Shown: one piece after another, positions 15,522-24,512 of the stretch
Layout of the letters: the number at the start of each line of letters is the position of its first letter
How positions within the stretch are numbered: position 1 is the first letter of the stretch
Origin: JAVJST01 sp040219295
Lineage (GTDB): Bacteria > Pseudomonadota > Alphaproteobacteria > Rhodospirillales > Casp-alpha2
DNA: 64,000 nt
Assembly: GCA_040219295.1 (NCBI GenBank)
Contig: JAVJST010000011.1
Span: 496,001 to 560,000, forward strand
Direction of reading: 5' to 3'
The notes under the pieces: generated by a model
What the model was told of the DNA's origin: nothing
The model's input: the letters and a program-made list of their open reading frames with translations, nothing else
Database searches by the model: none
Translations under genes and position numbers: made by a program

Positions 15522-16234
15522 CCCGCCTCTCCTTCCGAATGTCGGACCAGCACCATCGAGAAGTACGGTGCGCTGTCGCCGGCGAAGTCGGCGAACGGCA
15601 TGACCTGCTGGTTGTCCATGGTGGCGCGCTCGACATACCACGCATCGCCGATACGGCCGAGTTGCTCGAGAACGGTGCGGACCCGGTCGACGTGGCGGCC
15701 CACCTTCATCACCGCGGCGGCCTGGGAGTCGCCGATGCGGCGCCTGAGCTCGGCGTCGTCGAGGGTCGCGGGCAGCACGGTCAGGACCTGGTGACGCGAT
15801 ACCAGCGGCGCCCCGGCGGCCGCCGCGCAGGCGCCGAGCGACGAGACGCCGGGCACGACCTCGACCGGATAACCGGCGTCGAGGCGGGCGAAGACGTACA
15901 TGAACGAGCCGTAGAGAAACGGATCGCCCTCGCACAGCAGCGCCACGTCCCGACCGGCGTCGAGATGCCCGGCGATCTCCGCCGCGTAGCGGTCATAGAC
16001 GTCGTGCGCCGGGAACTTGCCCGGCACCATCGGCGTGACGATGGCGATCTCCGTGCGGCCGCCGGGAATGTGCGGAGCGGCGATGGCGCGGGCCAGGCTC
16101 TCCCCGGTATCGGGCGCCGGATAGGCGATGACATCGACCTCGGCAAGAATCCGCGCCGCCTTGATGGTGATCAGTTCCGGATCGCCCGGCCCGACACCCA
16201 GTCCGTAGAGCGTGCCGGTCTTGCTGTCGTTCAT
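15518..16234 (-). CDS. cobI: Precorrin-2 C20-methyltransferase
   Basis: This 238-aa SAM-dependent methylase adds the C20 methyl group to (cobalt-)precorrin-2. LYGLGVGPGDPELITIKAAR is its N-terminal SAM motif, DVALLCEGDPFLYGSFMYVF the second, and PGVSSLGACAAAAGAPL the third. CobI and CbiL are homologous, so the sequence does not show whether the substrate carries cobalt. It is coupled by ATGA overlaps to cobL upstream and to the cbiG-cobJ fusion downstream. Confidence 0.95.
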   Translation of the reverse strand: MNDSKTGTLYGLGVGPGDPELITIKAARILAEVDVIAYPAPDTGESLARAIAAPHIPGGRTEIAIVTPMVPGKFPAHDVYDRYAAEIAGHLDAGRDVALLCEGDPFLYGSFMYVFARLDAGYPVEVVPGVSSLGACAAAAGAPLVSRHQVLTVLPATLDDAELRRRIGDSQAAAVMKVGRHVDRVRTVLEQLGRIGDAWYVERATMDNQQVMPFADFAGDSAPYFSMVLVRHSEGEAG

Positions 16235-17451
16235 GGTTTCTCCGCCCGTATCTGCACCACGTCCATCATGGGCCGCAGGGCCGTGCGGCCACCGACCGCC
16301 CTGGCGCGCGCCACCGACAACCGGGTCACCGTCGTACCGACCGTCGCGCCCCAGCTCTGCAGCATGTTCTGTCCCTCGATAGTGACGGCGTTGGCGACCA
16401 GCCGTCCGCCGGGCCGCAGCGCACCGAACGCCTGCTCGATCAGGCCGGGGACCGTCAGCCCGCCACCGACGAACACCGCATCCGGCGTGTCCAGCCCGTC
16501 GAGCGCGCCCGGCGCTTCGCCCTCGACCACGGCGAGATGGGGCACGCCGAGGTTGTCGGCGTTAGTGCGGATGTTCGAAACCCGCTCCGCCTTGCTCTCG
16601 ATGGCGACCGCGCACGTCCCTTCGACCGCGCGCAGCCACTCGATAGCGACCGAACCGGACCCGGCGCCGATGTCCCACAGCATTTCGCCCGGAATCGGCC
16701 CGAGCGCGGCGAGCGTCGCGGCGCGAACCTCCCGCTTGGTGATCTGGCTGTCGTGTTCGAAGGCTTCCTCGGGCAATCCGGGCACGCGGGACCACCAGCG
16801 TGCATCGGGCCCGGCCACGCATTCGATGCAGACCGTGTTGAGGTCCGGCACGACGCCGTGCGACCAGTCGTCGGCGCGGTTCTCGAAGCGCTTCTCCGAC
16901 GGCGCGCCCATCTCGGCGAACACCGTGATCCGGCTCGGCCCGAAGCCGCGCGCAGTCAGGATCTCGGCCAACGCCTGCGGCGTCTCGCCGTTCCAACTCA
17001 GCGCGACGATGCGCGCGCCCGGGCGCAGGTGCCGGTTGATGGCCGTCAGCGCGCGTCCGTGCACCGTCATGGTCGCCACGTCGGGCACCGACCAGATCAT
17101 GCGGGCGCACGCCAGCGAGAACGCCCCGGGATGCGGCAGCACCGTCATGTCGTCGGCGCCGAAGTGCCGGGCCAGCGTGGAGCCCGCGCCGAAGTTGAGC
17201 GGATCGCCCGTGACCAGCACGGCGACCGGCCGGCCCCGCCACTCCGTGATTCTCTGCGCCGTCTTGTCGATGCCGCAGTTCCAGGTCATGCGTTCGGCGT
17301 CGGCGCGCACGTCGCCGGCGCCGATCATCGCCTGATGACGCTCGCCGCCGACCACCAGGTCCGCCCCGGCCAGCGCGCGCCGCGCTGCTGATCCGAGCCC
17401 GCCCAGCCCGTCGGCACCGACGCCGATCACGGTGATCCAGGGCGTGGTCAC
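16231..17451 (-). CDS. cobL: Precorrin-6Y C5,15-methyltransferase (decarboxylating)
   Basis: The 406-aa protein combines the CbiE-like N-terminal domain (methylation at C5 and C15, WITVIGVGADGLGGL start) with the CbiT-like C-terminal Rossmann domain (decarboxylation and methylation, about residue 215 on, MLWDIGAGSGSVAIEWLR). I chose GTG at 17451 because it gives the TTPWITVIG start and overlaps the cobH TGA as GTGA, the same coupling used through this operon. No better ATG is available. Confidence 0.93.
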   Translation of the reverse strand: MTTPWITVIGVGADGLGGLGSAARRALAGADLVVGGERHQAMIGAGDVRADAERMTWNCGIDKTAQRITEWRGRPVAVLVTGDPLNFGAGSTLARHFGADDMTVLPHPGAFSLACARMIWSVPDVATMTVHGRALTAINRHLRPGARIVALSWNGETPQALAEILTARGFGPSRITVFAEMGAPSEKRFENRADDWSHGVVPDLNTVCIECVAGPDARWWSRVPGLPEEAFEHDSQITKREVRAATLAALGPIPGEMLWDIGAGSGSVAIEWLRAVEGTCAVAIESKAERVSNIRTNADNLGVPHLAVVEGEAPGALDGLDTPDAVFVGGGLTVPGLIEQAFGALRPGGRLVANAVTIEGQNMLQSWGATVGTTVTRLSVARARAVGGRTALRPMMDVVQIRAEKP

Positions 17452-18077
17452 GGCAGGTCTCCGGCAATCGCGTTGACCGCCGCGGCGGCCATGGCGCTGC
17501 CGCCGAGACGGCCCCGCAGCGTGATGAAGGGAATCTCGCCGGCATGCTTGATCAGCGCGTCCTTCGATTCCGCGGCACCGACGAAGCCGACCGGGAAACC
17601 GAGAATGGCCGCCGGTTCTGGCGCACCGTCGGCGATCAGTTCGAGCAGTCGGAACAGCGCGGTCGGCGCATTGCCGATGGCGGCGACGGCACCCGCCATC
17701 CGGTCGCGCCAGAAATCGACCGCAGCGGCCGACCGGGTGTTGCCGATCGATCTGGCATGCCCGGCGACGCCGTCGTCGTTCAGGGTGCAGATCACCGCGT
17801 TGTCCGCCGGCAGGCGACGGCGGATGATGCCTTCGGCGACCATGCGGGCATCGCACAGGATGGCCGCGCCGCCGTCGAGCGCGTCGCGGGCCCGGCCGGC
17901 CGCATCCGGTGAGGCCACGACATCCGCCACGATCTCCGGCATACCGCAGGCATGAACCAGCCGAACGGTAACCGCCTCGAGCGACGGCTCCAGCCCGCCG
18001 AGCGCCGTTTCCGCGCGAATGCGGCGGAACGATTCGGCGTAGATCGCATCGGGATCGCGGATGTAGTCGAACTGCAT
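17448..18077 (-). CDS. cobH: Precorrin-8X methylmutase
   Basis: This 209-aa enzyme moves the C11 methyl group to C12, giving (cobalt-)hydrogenobyrinate. FDYIRDPDAIYAESFRRIRAE is the family's N-terminus, RLVHACGMPEIVADV contains the catalytic His of CobH/CbiC, and GFPVGFVGAAESKDAL is the conserved C-terminal block. The ATG at 18077 matches the usual length of about 210 aa; in-frame sequence further upstream overlaps the end of cbiX and is not conserved. The gene follows cbiX after 25 bases. Confidence 0.94.
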   Translation of the reverse strand: MQFDYIRDPDAIYAESFRRIRAETALGGLEPSLEAVTVRLVHACGMPEIVADVVASPDAAGRARDALDGGAAILCDARMVAEGIIRRRLPADNAVICTLNDDGVAGHARSIGNTRSAAAVDFWRDRMAGAVAAIGNAPTALFRLLELIADGAPEPAAILGFPVGFVGAAESKDALIKHAGEIPFITLRGRLGGSAMAAAAVNAIAGDLP

Positions 18078-18102
18078 GGAAGCGGCCCCCGGCTCGCTGC
18101 CG

Positions 18103-19137
18103 TCAGGATTTGTCCTCGGGCCCGGCACCCGGCCCGTGATCATGATCGTGGCTGTGGCCATGGCCGTGCCCGTGGTCATGATGGTGATGGTGATCGTGCC
18201 CGTGATGATGGTGGTGGTGGCCGTGATGAACGCCGTGGTCCGCCGCGCCGTGGCCGTCCGTGCCGATTCCCTGAACGTGATGGTGATGGCCGACCTGCGG
18301 TACGCCGACGGCGTTCTCGTAGCCGATGATCTGCTCCCGGTACTTGCAGAGCTGGCAGTTCATCGCGTTGTCGCCGGCGAGCGCCTCGTGCACGCGGTCG
18401 ATGAACGCGTCGATCACGCATTCATGATCGTTGAGGTATCCCGCCTTGACGACCTCGATATCGGGATGCTCGGCCTGGACCTCGTCGGCCCAGGTGTAGA
18501 TGCGGCGTACCAGAATGCCGGTGAACAGGAAGTACGGGAAGACGATGATCCGCTTGTAGCCGAGCTTCGTCGCGCGGCGCAGTCCCTCGTCGACCAGCGG
18601 GTAGGCAACGCCCGAGAAACTGACCTCGGCCCAGCCGAACCCCATGCCCTCCCAGAGCATGCGGGCGACCTTCGACACGTTGGAGTTGGCGTCCGAATCG
18701 TTGGTGCCGCGGCCGACAACCATCAGCAGCGTATCTTCGCGGGAAACCTGGTCGCCGGCTTCGCGCTCGGCGGCCTCGATCCGCTCGCGCGCGGCGCGCA
18801 GCAGTTTCGGATCGATCGCCAGTTCGCGGCCGTAGATCATCTCGAGCGCCGGATTCTCGGCGCCGAAATTGTTGACCTCGCTCGGCAGGTCGTTCTTCAC
18901 GTGGCCCGCGGCGAACAGCATGCTGGGAATGCAGACGATGCGCTTGGCGCCCCGTTCCCTGAGCTTCTCGAGACCCTCGCGGATCACCGGCGTGGCGAAC
19001 TCGAGGAAGCCGCTCTCGACATCCATGTCGGGAAGCCGGTGGCGAAAATGAGTTGCGAGGGAGTTGAACTCGTCAACGGCGGCCTGATCGCGGCTGCCAT
19101 GGCCGCAAATCATCACGGCGGTCGTGGTGTCGGTCAT
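18103..19137 (-). CDS. cbiX: Sirohydrochlorin cobaltochelatase, long CbiX with CxxC and His-rich tail
   Basis: The 344-aa protein inserts Co2+ into sirohydrochlorin, the entry step of the cobalt-early route. MICGHGSRDQAAVDEF holds the N-terminal metal-binding His13, and MLFAAGHVKNDLP holds His79, both typical of class II chelatases; two CbiX/CbiK-like halves are present. The C-terminus adds a CQLCKYRE motif (Cys261, Cys264), as in CbiX-long proteins with an iron-sulfur or redox site, and then a tail of about 50 residues made mostly of His, Asp and Gly (284-334). The tail probably stores or captures cobalt. This is the first gene of the reverse operon running to cobM. Confidence 0.93.
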   Translation of the reverse strand: MTDTTTAVMICGHGSRDQAAVDEFNSLATHFRHRLPDMDVESGFLEFATPVIREGLEKLRERGAKRIVCIPSMLFAAGHVKNDLPSEVNNFGAENPALEMIYGRELAIDPKLLRAARERIEAAEREAGDQVSREDTLLMVVGRGTNDSDANSNVSKVARMLWEGMGFGWAEVSFSGVAYPLVDEGLRRATKLGYKRIIVFPYFLFTGILVRRIYTWADEVQAEHPDIEVVKAGYLNDHECVIDAFIDRVHEALAGDNAMNCQLCKYREQIIGYENAVGVPQVGHHHHVQGIGTDGHGAADHGVHHGHHHHHHGHDHHHHHDHGHGHGHSHDHDHGPGAGPEDKS

Positions 19138-19141
19138 CGCT

Positions 19142-19201
19142 TGGTCCTTGCCTTCGAGCGTCTATCGGTTCTGCCGTCCGGGCTGCTGGTCCTTGCCTTC
19201 G
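19142..19201. repeat. 15-base direct repeat upstream of cbiX
   Basis: TGGTCCTTGCCTTCG occurs at 19142-19156 and exactly again at 19187-19201, 45 bases apart, just upstream of the cbiX ATG. It may be a local duplication or a paired protein-binding site. The 19138-19291 gap otherwise holds nothing I recognise, and no cobalamin riboswitch consensus is seen. Confidence 0.4.
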
Positions 19202-19291
19202 GCAACCATCGAACCCGCGGACTATACCGATGCCCATGAACGCCTGACAGCGAAAACGTGACGGGAAGTGTTCCGGTAGCGACGCCGATGC

Positions 19292-20521
19292 TTACCCGGC
19301 CGCGCGGTTCCGATCCTGCGATTGTTCGGCACCGTCGGTGTCCGTGCCGACTTCATCGTCCGATATGTCACCGCCGTCCGACAGCGCGGCGGCCCGGCGC
19401 TCGTACATTGCGGCTTCTTCCTCGCGGTCGACAAGGCGGAGAATGGCGGCGTAGTTCCTGAGCCCGGTGAGCAGGCTCGGGTGTCCCGCATCGAGCACGG
19501 TCTCCTTGATCTCCAGCGCGCGCTTGAGCATCGGCTCCGCCTCTTCCGCGCGGTTCTGGTGCTTCAGCAACAGGGCCAGGTTATTGAGATCGGTCGCCAC
19601 CGCCGCCGAAGCGGGACCCTGGGTCGCCTCGTCGATGGCCAGGGCACGCCGATACAGCGGTTCCGCTGCATTCAGATCGCCGCGGCTGTAGTACAGCATG
19701 GCCAGGTTGTTGAGCGCCGTCGCCACGTCGCCGTCCTGATTGCCCTTGAGCCGTTCAAGCAGCTTCACGGCGCGGCGGAACGACATCGCCGCAACCTCCA
19801 ACCGGTCCGCCCGGTATGCCGCTGTGCCGTGCTTGTTCAGGCACTCGGCAAGCAGCGTTTCGGAACCGGATGGCAGCGCCTCGATGGCCAGCCGGTAGTG
19901 CCGTTCGGCGGTTTCCGGATCGCGAGCCGCCAGCGCCAGGTCACCGGCGACGAGTCGCGCCAGCGTGCCGGCCGTCAGTTGACGCTCGGCATGGCGCCGC
20001 GTCTCGCGCCCCTTCTGCGTCCGTTCCTCGCCCAACCGCTCGAGGTCTTCGAGCGCGTCGTCGAAGCGGCCGGAATCGAGGGCGGCCTGGACGTCGTTGA
20101 GCATCTGGGCGGCATCGCCGTCGGCGTCAGCGATTTCGCCGAGACGCAACCGGGCGTCATTGAGTTGTTGTGCGTATTCGCGAACCATCGCCGCCTGTTC
20201 GGCCGGCGGCACCCCCTTGTCGGCGAGCACGCGGCGGAAACCGGCAATCGCGGGGTTGTCGGGATCGGTGTCGACCGGTGCGCTGGTGCGGGCGAAGCTG
20301 GCCTTGGCCCTCTCCCCGCCATTGTCGTTCCGTTTGGCTTCCGTTGCCCGCGGCGTTGCCGATGGTGCGGGCGCGCGCCGACCAGAGGGTCGGAAAAGAC
20401 GGCGCAGCAGCCACCACGCGGGCAACAGGACAAAAATGATCGCGCCCGCCGCTACCGCCCAGGTCGGCGCGTCATGCAACAGGTCCAAGAACCGGATGAA
20501 GTTGTCCATGCTTCCCGTCAT
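19292..20521 (-). CDS. Membrane-anchored tetratricopeptide-repeat protein
   Basis: This protein of about 409 aa has one N-terminal transmembrane helix (WAVAAGAIIFVLLPAWWLL) followed by a basic linker. A long helical region ends in TPR repeats of the 42-residue kinesin-light-chain type (ATALNNLAMLYYSRGDLNAAEPLYRRAL, then DLNNLALLLKHQNRAEEAEPMLKRAL). Such domains hold protein complexes together. Start choice is uncertain: ATG at 20521 or 20509, neither with a clear Shine-Dalgarno. It lies between cbiX and cbiB and is divergent from cbiB, so a link to cobalamin synthesis is positional only. Confidence 0.75.
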   Translation of the reverse strand: MTGSMDNFIRFLDLLHDAPTWAVAAGAIIFVLLPAWWLLRRLFRPSGRRAPAPSATPRATEAKRNDNGGERAKASFARTSAPVDTDPDNPAIAGFRRVLADKGVPPAEQAAMVREYAQQLNDARLRLGEIADADGDAAQMLNDVQAALDSGRFDDALEDLERLGEERTQKGRETRRHAERQLTAGTLARLVAGDLALAARDPETAERHYRLAIEALPSGSETLLAECLNKHGTAAYRADRLEVAAMSFRRAVKLLERLKGNQDGDVATALNNLAMLYYSRGDLNAAEPLYRRALAIDEATQGPASAAVATDLNNLALLLKHQNRAEEAEPMLKRALEIKETVLDAGHPSLLTGLRNYAAILRLVDREEEAAMYERRAAALSDGGDISDDEVGTDTDGAEQSQDRNRAAG

Positions 20522-20648
20522 CGAGCCAAAACCGGACCTTCCGGCGCATTCCCTCTTATAAATCAAGATCGACGGAATAGCACACGGCATGCGCAATCAC
20601 CCGCGCTTGGCCGTTGACCTCTTCACATCCCCTGACCATTCTCGTTCG

Positions 20649-21671
20649 ATGCTCTGGTCGGATATCATTCAGTGGAACGCGGGCTCCGGCACCGGGCTGG
20701 AGCCGCTGCTGCTCCTGCTGTTCGCCATGCTGATCGAGGCATACGTCGGCGAAGCGCGCTTCGTGTTCCGGTTCGTGCCGCACCCCGTCGTCCTCATCGG
20801 CCGGCTTATCGAAGTTCTGGAGCGAAAGCTGAACCGCGAGAAGCGCTCCAACATGGATCGCGCCGTGCGCGGCTTCATTACCGTAGTCGTCGTCTGCGCC
20901 GTCGTGGGTGCGTTCGGCGCCGGCATCGACTGGGTCTCCAAGAACCATCCGTTCGGCTGGATTATCGAGCTGTTGCTGATCATCAGCCTGATCGCCCAGC
21001 GCGGCCTGTTCAACGCCGTGCGCCGGGTCGGTGTCGCGCTGCGCGACAAGAGCCTCGAGGACGCCCGCAGCGAGGTGTCGCACATCGTCGGCCGCGATCC
21101 GGCGCAACTCGACGATCACGGCATTGCCCGCGCCGCCATCGAATCGCTTGCCGAGAACTTCTCGGACGGCGTCGCGGCGCCGGTCTTCTGGTACGTGCTG
21201 TTCGGCTTTCCGGGCCTGATCGTCTACAAGGCGATCAACACACTCGATTCGATGATCGGCTACCGCAACGACCGGTATCGCGCGTTCGGCTTCTCGGCCG
21301 CGCGCATCGACGACATCGTCAACTATGTGCCCGCGCGCATCGCCGGGTTGCTGCTCGCCCTGGCCGCAATGTTCACGCCCCAGGCCAAGCCCGGGCTGGC
21401 GTTCAGGACGATGTTCCGCGACGCCTCCAAGCATCGTTCGGTCAATGCGGGCTGGCCGGAGGGCGCCGTGGCGGGCGCGCTCGATCTCGCCCTGGCGGGC
21501 CCGCGCCGCTACCCGGACCGGGTCGTGAAGGATCCGTGGATCGGCGATGGGACCGCGAAAGCAACACACGCCGATATCCGGCGCGCGCTTTATCTCTATG
21601 CGGTCGCCGGTTTGCTGATGGCGGCCGCCATCGGCGGCCTGGCGGTCGTCAGCATGATGTATCTACGCTGA
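20649..21671 (+). CDS. cbiB: Adenosylcobinamide-phosphate synthase (CobD/CbiB)
   Basis: The 340-aa polytopic membrane protein attaches the aminopropanol arm to adenosylcobyric acid. ESLAENFSDGVAAPVFWYVLFGFPGL, with NTLDSMIGYRNDRYRAFGFSAARIDDIVN, is the family core. SVNAGWPEGAVAGALDLALAGPRRY is the conserved C-terminal block. I chose the ATG at 20649, just before the first hydrophobic helix and the GE dyad; an upstream in-frame ATG at 20589 would add 20 residues. The 3' end overlaps convergent cobQ by 9 bases. Confidence 0.92.
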   Translation: MLWSDIIQWNAGSGTGLEPLLLLLFAMLIEAYVGEARFVFRFVPHPVVLIGRLIEVLERKLNREKRSNMDRAVRGFITVVVVCAVVGAFGAGIDWVSKNHPFGWIIELLLIISLIAQRGLFNAVRRVGVALRDKSLEDARSEVSHIVGRDPAQLDDHGIARAAIESLAENFSDGVAAPVFWYVLFGFPGLIVYKAINTLDSMIGYRNDRYRAFGFSAARIDDIVNYVPARIAGLLLALAAMFTPQAKPGLAFRTMFRDASKHRSVNAGWPEGAVAGALDLALAGPRRYPDRVVKDPWIGDGTAKATHADIRRALYLYAVAGLLMAAAIGGLAVVSMMYLR

Positions 21672-23153
21672 ACGCGGCCCGCCCGCCGCGACAAGCAGGC
21701 CATCCAGGTCGGCGTGTTGTTCGAGATGGCGCGCCAGGGCATCGAGCGTGCGCTCGACTTCCGCGTCGTAGGCGGCCGCCTCCTGGCGGCCGCTGCGCAG
21801 ATTTCCAAGGAAGGCACGGCGGAAATCGTCCGCCGCGAACAGGCCGTGGACATAGCTGCCGTAGACCCGGCCGTCGGCCGCGCGCGCGCCTTCGGGCTCG
21901 CCCCTGCGGCTCAGCCACGGCCGCTCGCGGTCGGGTCCGTCCGTCACGCCCATGTGCATTTCGTAGCCGTAGCCCCGCGTACCATGATGGACGTCGACGA
22001 CGTCGACCTCCGTCAGGGTCTTGCTCCCGGCGATGACCGTCTCGACATCGAGCAGACCGAGGCCCTGCGTCGTTCCCGGTTCGCCCTCGATCCCGTTCGG
22101 GTCGGCAACTGAACGGCCGAGCATCTGATAGCCGCCGCACAAGCCCACGACCGTGCCGCCACGCCGGTGATGTGCGCGGATGTCAATGTCCCAGCCTTCG
22201 GCGATAACGGCCTCGAGATCCGGTCGCGTCGCCTTCGATCCCGGAATCAGCACGATGTCGGCGTCGCCTGGCAGCGCCTCGCCACGCTCGACGATGACGA
22301 CCTCGACATCGGCCTCGGCCATCAGCGGATCGAGGTCGTCGAAGTTGGCAATTCGCGGAAGACGCGGAACGACGATCCGGATCGCGCCCTCGCGCGCGGC
22401 CTCTCTTTCGCGGTTGTCGAGGGCGAGCGCGTCCTCCTTCGGCAGTTTCCGCGCATCGGCGAAATAAGGAATGACGCCGAAGCAGGCGAAGCCCGTGCGC
22501 TCGTTCATCAGCGTGATCGCGCTGTCGAACAGGCTCGGGTCGCCGCGAAACTTGTTGATCAGGTAGCCGGCGATCAGCGCGCGCTCGTCTTCCGCAAGCA
22601 GCGCATCGGTGCCGACGATCGAGGCGATGACGCCGCCGCGGTCGATATCGCCGACCAGCACCACGGGTACCGAGGCGGCCAGCGCGAACCCCATGTTGGC
22701 AATATCGCCGTCGCGCAGGTTCACTTCAGCCGCGCTGCCCGCACCCTCGACGATGACCAGGTCGAAATCGGCGGCAACGGTCTCGAAGCTCTCCAGAACG
22801 CGGGGCATCAGTTGCGGTTTCAATGCACGGTAGTCGGTTGCCGACGCGTTGGTCAGGACCTCGCCCTGGACGACGACCTGGGCGCCGACGTCGGTCTGCG
22901 GCTTCAGCAGCACCGGGTTCATGTGCCGGGTCGGCCTGAGCCCGGCAGCACGCGCCTGCAGCGCCTGGGCGCGGCCGATCTCGCCGCCGTCGACGGTCAC
23001 CGCCGCGTTGTTCGACATGTTCTGGGGCTTGAATGGCGCGACGCTCAGGCCGCGGTTACGGTAAGCCCGGCACAGGCCGGCGACCAGCAGGGATTTGCCG
23101 ACGTCGGAGCCGGTTCCCTGCAGCATGATGGCCCCAGGTGTTTTCCGGGCCAC
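21663..23153 (-). CDS. cobQ: Cobyric acid synthase
   Basis: This 496-aa enzyme amidates the b, d, e and g side chains of adenosylcobyrinate a,c-diamide with glutamine and ATP. The start IMLQGTGSDVGKSLLVAGLCR is the P-loop, and VAPFKPQNMSNNAAVT is the CobQ signature. The C-terminal glutamine amidotransferase domain holds the catalytic Cys in VVGLCGGYQMLGRSV. It is the last gene of the reverse cobS-to-cobQ operon, 6 bases after the SYLF lipoprotein gene, and it overlaps convergent cbiB by 9 bases. Confidence 0.95.
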   Translation of the reverse strand: MARKTPGAIMLQGTGSDVGKSLLVAGLCRAYRNRGLSVAPFKPQNMSNNAAVTVDGGEIGRAQALQARAAGLRPTRHMNPVLLKPQTDVGAQVVVQGEVLTNASATDYRALKPQLMPRVLESFETVAADFDLVIVEGAGSAAEVNLRDGDIANMGFALAASVPVVLVGDIDRGGVIASIVGTDALLAEDERALIAGYLINKFRGDPSLFDSAITLMNERTGFACFGVIPYFADARKLPKEDALALDNREREAAREGAIRIVVPRLPRIANFDDLDPLMAEADVEVVIVERGEALPGDADIVLIPGSKATRPDLEAVIAEGWDIDIRAHHRRGGTVVGLCGGYQMLGRSVADPNGIEGEPGTTQGLGLLDVETVIAGSKTLTEVDVVDVHHGTRGYGYEMHMGVTDGPDRERPWLSRRGEPEGARAADGRVYGSYVHGLFAADDFRRAFLGNLRSGRQEAAAYDAEVERTLDALARHLEQHADLDGLLVAAGGPRSA

Positions 23154-23159
23154 CGGGCC

Positions 23160-23840
23160 TTACCGTGGATTGATGGCGGCGCGCAGCGGATCGGCCATCG
23201 GGTTTGCGAGGTCGCCGAACAGGATGGCGCGCGGCGTGGCGCCGGGTCCGTAAACCAATTCGTTGAGATCGGTGCGCCGCACGATTGCCGCGCCTTCAAG
23301 GGACATGCCGCCGAAAACGCCGAGATTGCCCGCCGACAGGGCGACGATGTCGGCGCCAAGCCCGACGGTCGTCGCACCCTCGTAGCCGATGCCGGCCCAG
23401 CCGACGGTGACGCCGATGTCCGCGCCGAACTTGCCCTGATGTTCGATCACCGCATCCAGCGCCTTCTGGTTGCGGATGATCATGACGATCGCGGTTTCCT
23501 GCAGGCCCATCTGGAAGCCGACGCTGCCGGAACTCAGCAGGTAGAAGGCCGGAGCGCTCCAGGTCGAGCCCGACTTGCGCGCCAGCAGCACGCCGGTGCC
23601 GGCCTCGGCGGCAACAATGAGCCCACCCTTGACGACGCGGGGCAGGATCAGGATGCCCGCCGCATCCGGGATCAGCTCGTCGATCTTCTTGAGGTCGGGA
23701 TTGGCGCGGAACAGCGCCAGGGTATCGACGGCCTGGCTCAGCACGGCGGGCGCCAGTTCCTCCGGCTCGTTGGTGAACTGGGCGCATGCCGAGACGGCGG
23801 CCATGCACAGTGCGGCGACGGCGGCGCGAAATCCTCTCAT
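23160..23840 (-). CDS. SYLF-domain (Ysc84) lipoprotein inside the cobalamin operon
   Basis: The 226-aa protein has a lipoprotein signal peptide with lipobox VSAC (Cys19), then a SYLF/Ysc84 domain: IPDAAGILILPRVVKGGLIVA (about 57-77), GTGVLLARK, WSAPAFYLLSSGSVGFQMG and GADIVALSAGNLGVFGGMSLEG. SYLF domains bind lipids in eukaryotes; bacterial members are periplasmic or outer-membrane proteins of unknown role. Its ATG shares a base with the cobO stop (TGATG), and cobQ starts 6 bases after it, so it is a genuine operon member. No known cobalamin enzyme has this fold. Confidence 0.85.
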   Translation of the reverse strand: MRGFRAAVAALCMAAVSACAQFTNEPEELAPAVLSQAVDTLALFRANPDLKKIDELIPDAAGILILPRVVKGGLIVAAEAGTGVLLARKSGSTWSAPAFYLLSSGSVGFQMGLQETAIVMIIRNQKALDAVIEHQGKFGADIGVTVGWAGIGYEGATTVGLGADIVALSAGNLGVFGGMSLEGAAIVRRTDLNELVYGPGATPRAILFGDLANPMADPLRAAINPR

Positions 23841-24457
23841 CAGAACTCGATCCCCTTCTGGGCCTTCACGCCGGAACGGAACGGATGCTTGATCTGTGTC
23901 ATCTCGGTGACCAGGTCTGCCGCCTCGATCAGCTCATCCTTGGCGTTCCTGCCGGTGACGACGACGTGCAGCATCTCGCGCTTGTTCTTGAGAGTGTCCA
24001 GAACCTCGTCGAGCGGCAGGTTGTCGTAACGCAGCACGATGTTGAGCTCGTCGAGAATGATCAGGTCGAAGCTCGGATCGGCGATCATCTCCTTGGCCGC
24101 ATCCCACGCAGACCGTGCGGCGGCCAGGTCGCGCTCGCGGTCCTGGGTTTCCCAGGTGAAGCCCTCGCCCATGGCGCGCATCACGCACAGGTCGGGAAAA
24201 TGCTCCAGCACCTTGCGTTCGCCGGTTTCCCAGACACCCTTGACGAACTGCACGATGCCGACCTTCATGCCGTTGCCAACGGCCCGCGCCGCGAGTCCCA
24301 TCGCCGCCGTGGACTTGCCCTTGCCCTTGCCGGTGTGAACCATCAGGAGCCCCTTCTCGATGGTCTTGGTGGCAAGGATCTTGTCGCGCGCCGCCTTCTT
24401 CTTCTTCATCTTCTCGGCGTGGCGGCGGTTGAGGTCTTCTTGTGTTTGCTCGGCCAT
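23840..24457 (-). CDS. cobO: Cob(I)yrinic acid a,c-diamide adenosyltransferase
   Basis: The 205-aa ATP:corrinoid adenosyltransferase of the CobA/CobO/BtuR type attaches the upper adenosyl ligand. MVHTGKGKGKSTAAMGLAAR is its P-loop, VQFVKGVWETGE and FTWETQDRERDLAAA are the family's conserved blocks, and LIILDELNIVLRY is the Walker B-like region. The N-terminus is rich in Lys and Arg, as usual for CobO. The gene follows cobN after 55 bases and is stop/start-coupled to the SYLF lipoprotein gene. Confidence 0.95.
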   Translation of the reverse strand: MAEQTQEDLNRRHAEKMKKKKAARDKILATKTIEKGLLMVHTGKGKGKSTAAMGLAARAVGNGMKVGIVQFVKGVWETGERKVLEHFPDLCVMRAMGEGFTWETQDRERDLAAARSAWDAAKEMIADPSFDLIILDELNIVLRYDNLPLDEVLDTLKNKREMLHVVVTGRNAKDELIEAADLVTEMTQIKHPFRSGVKAQKGIEF

Positions 24458-24512
24458 GGTCTCTTCCGGGTCAGCGAATCATGTGTGATGCGGCAGTATA
24501 ACCAGTGCGCCG

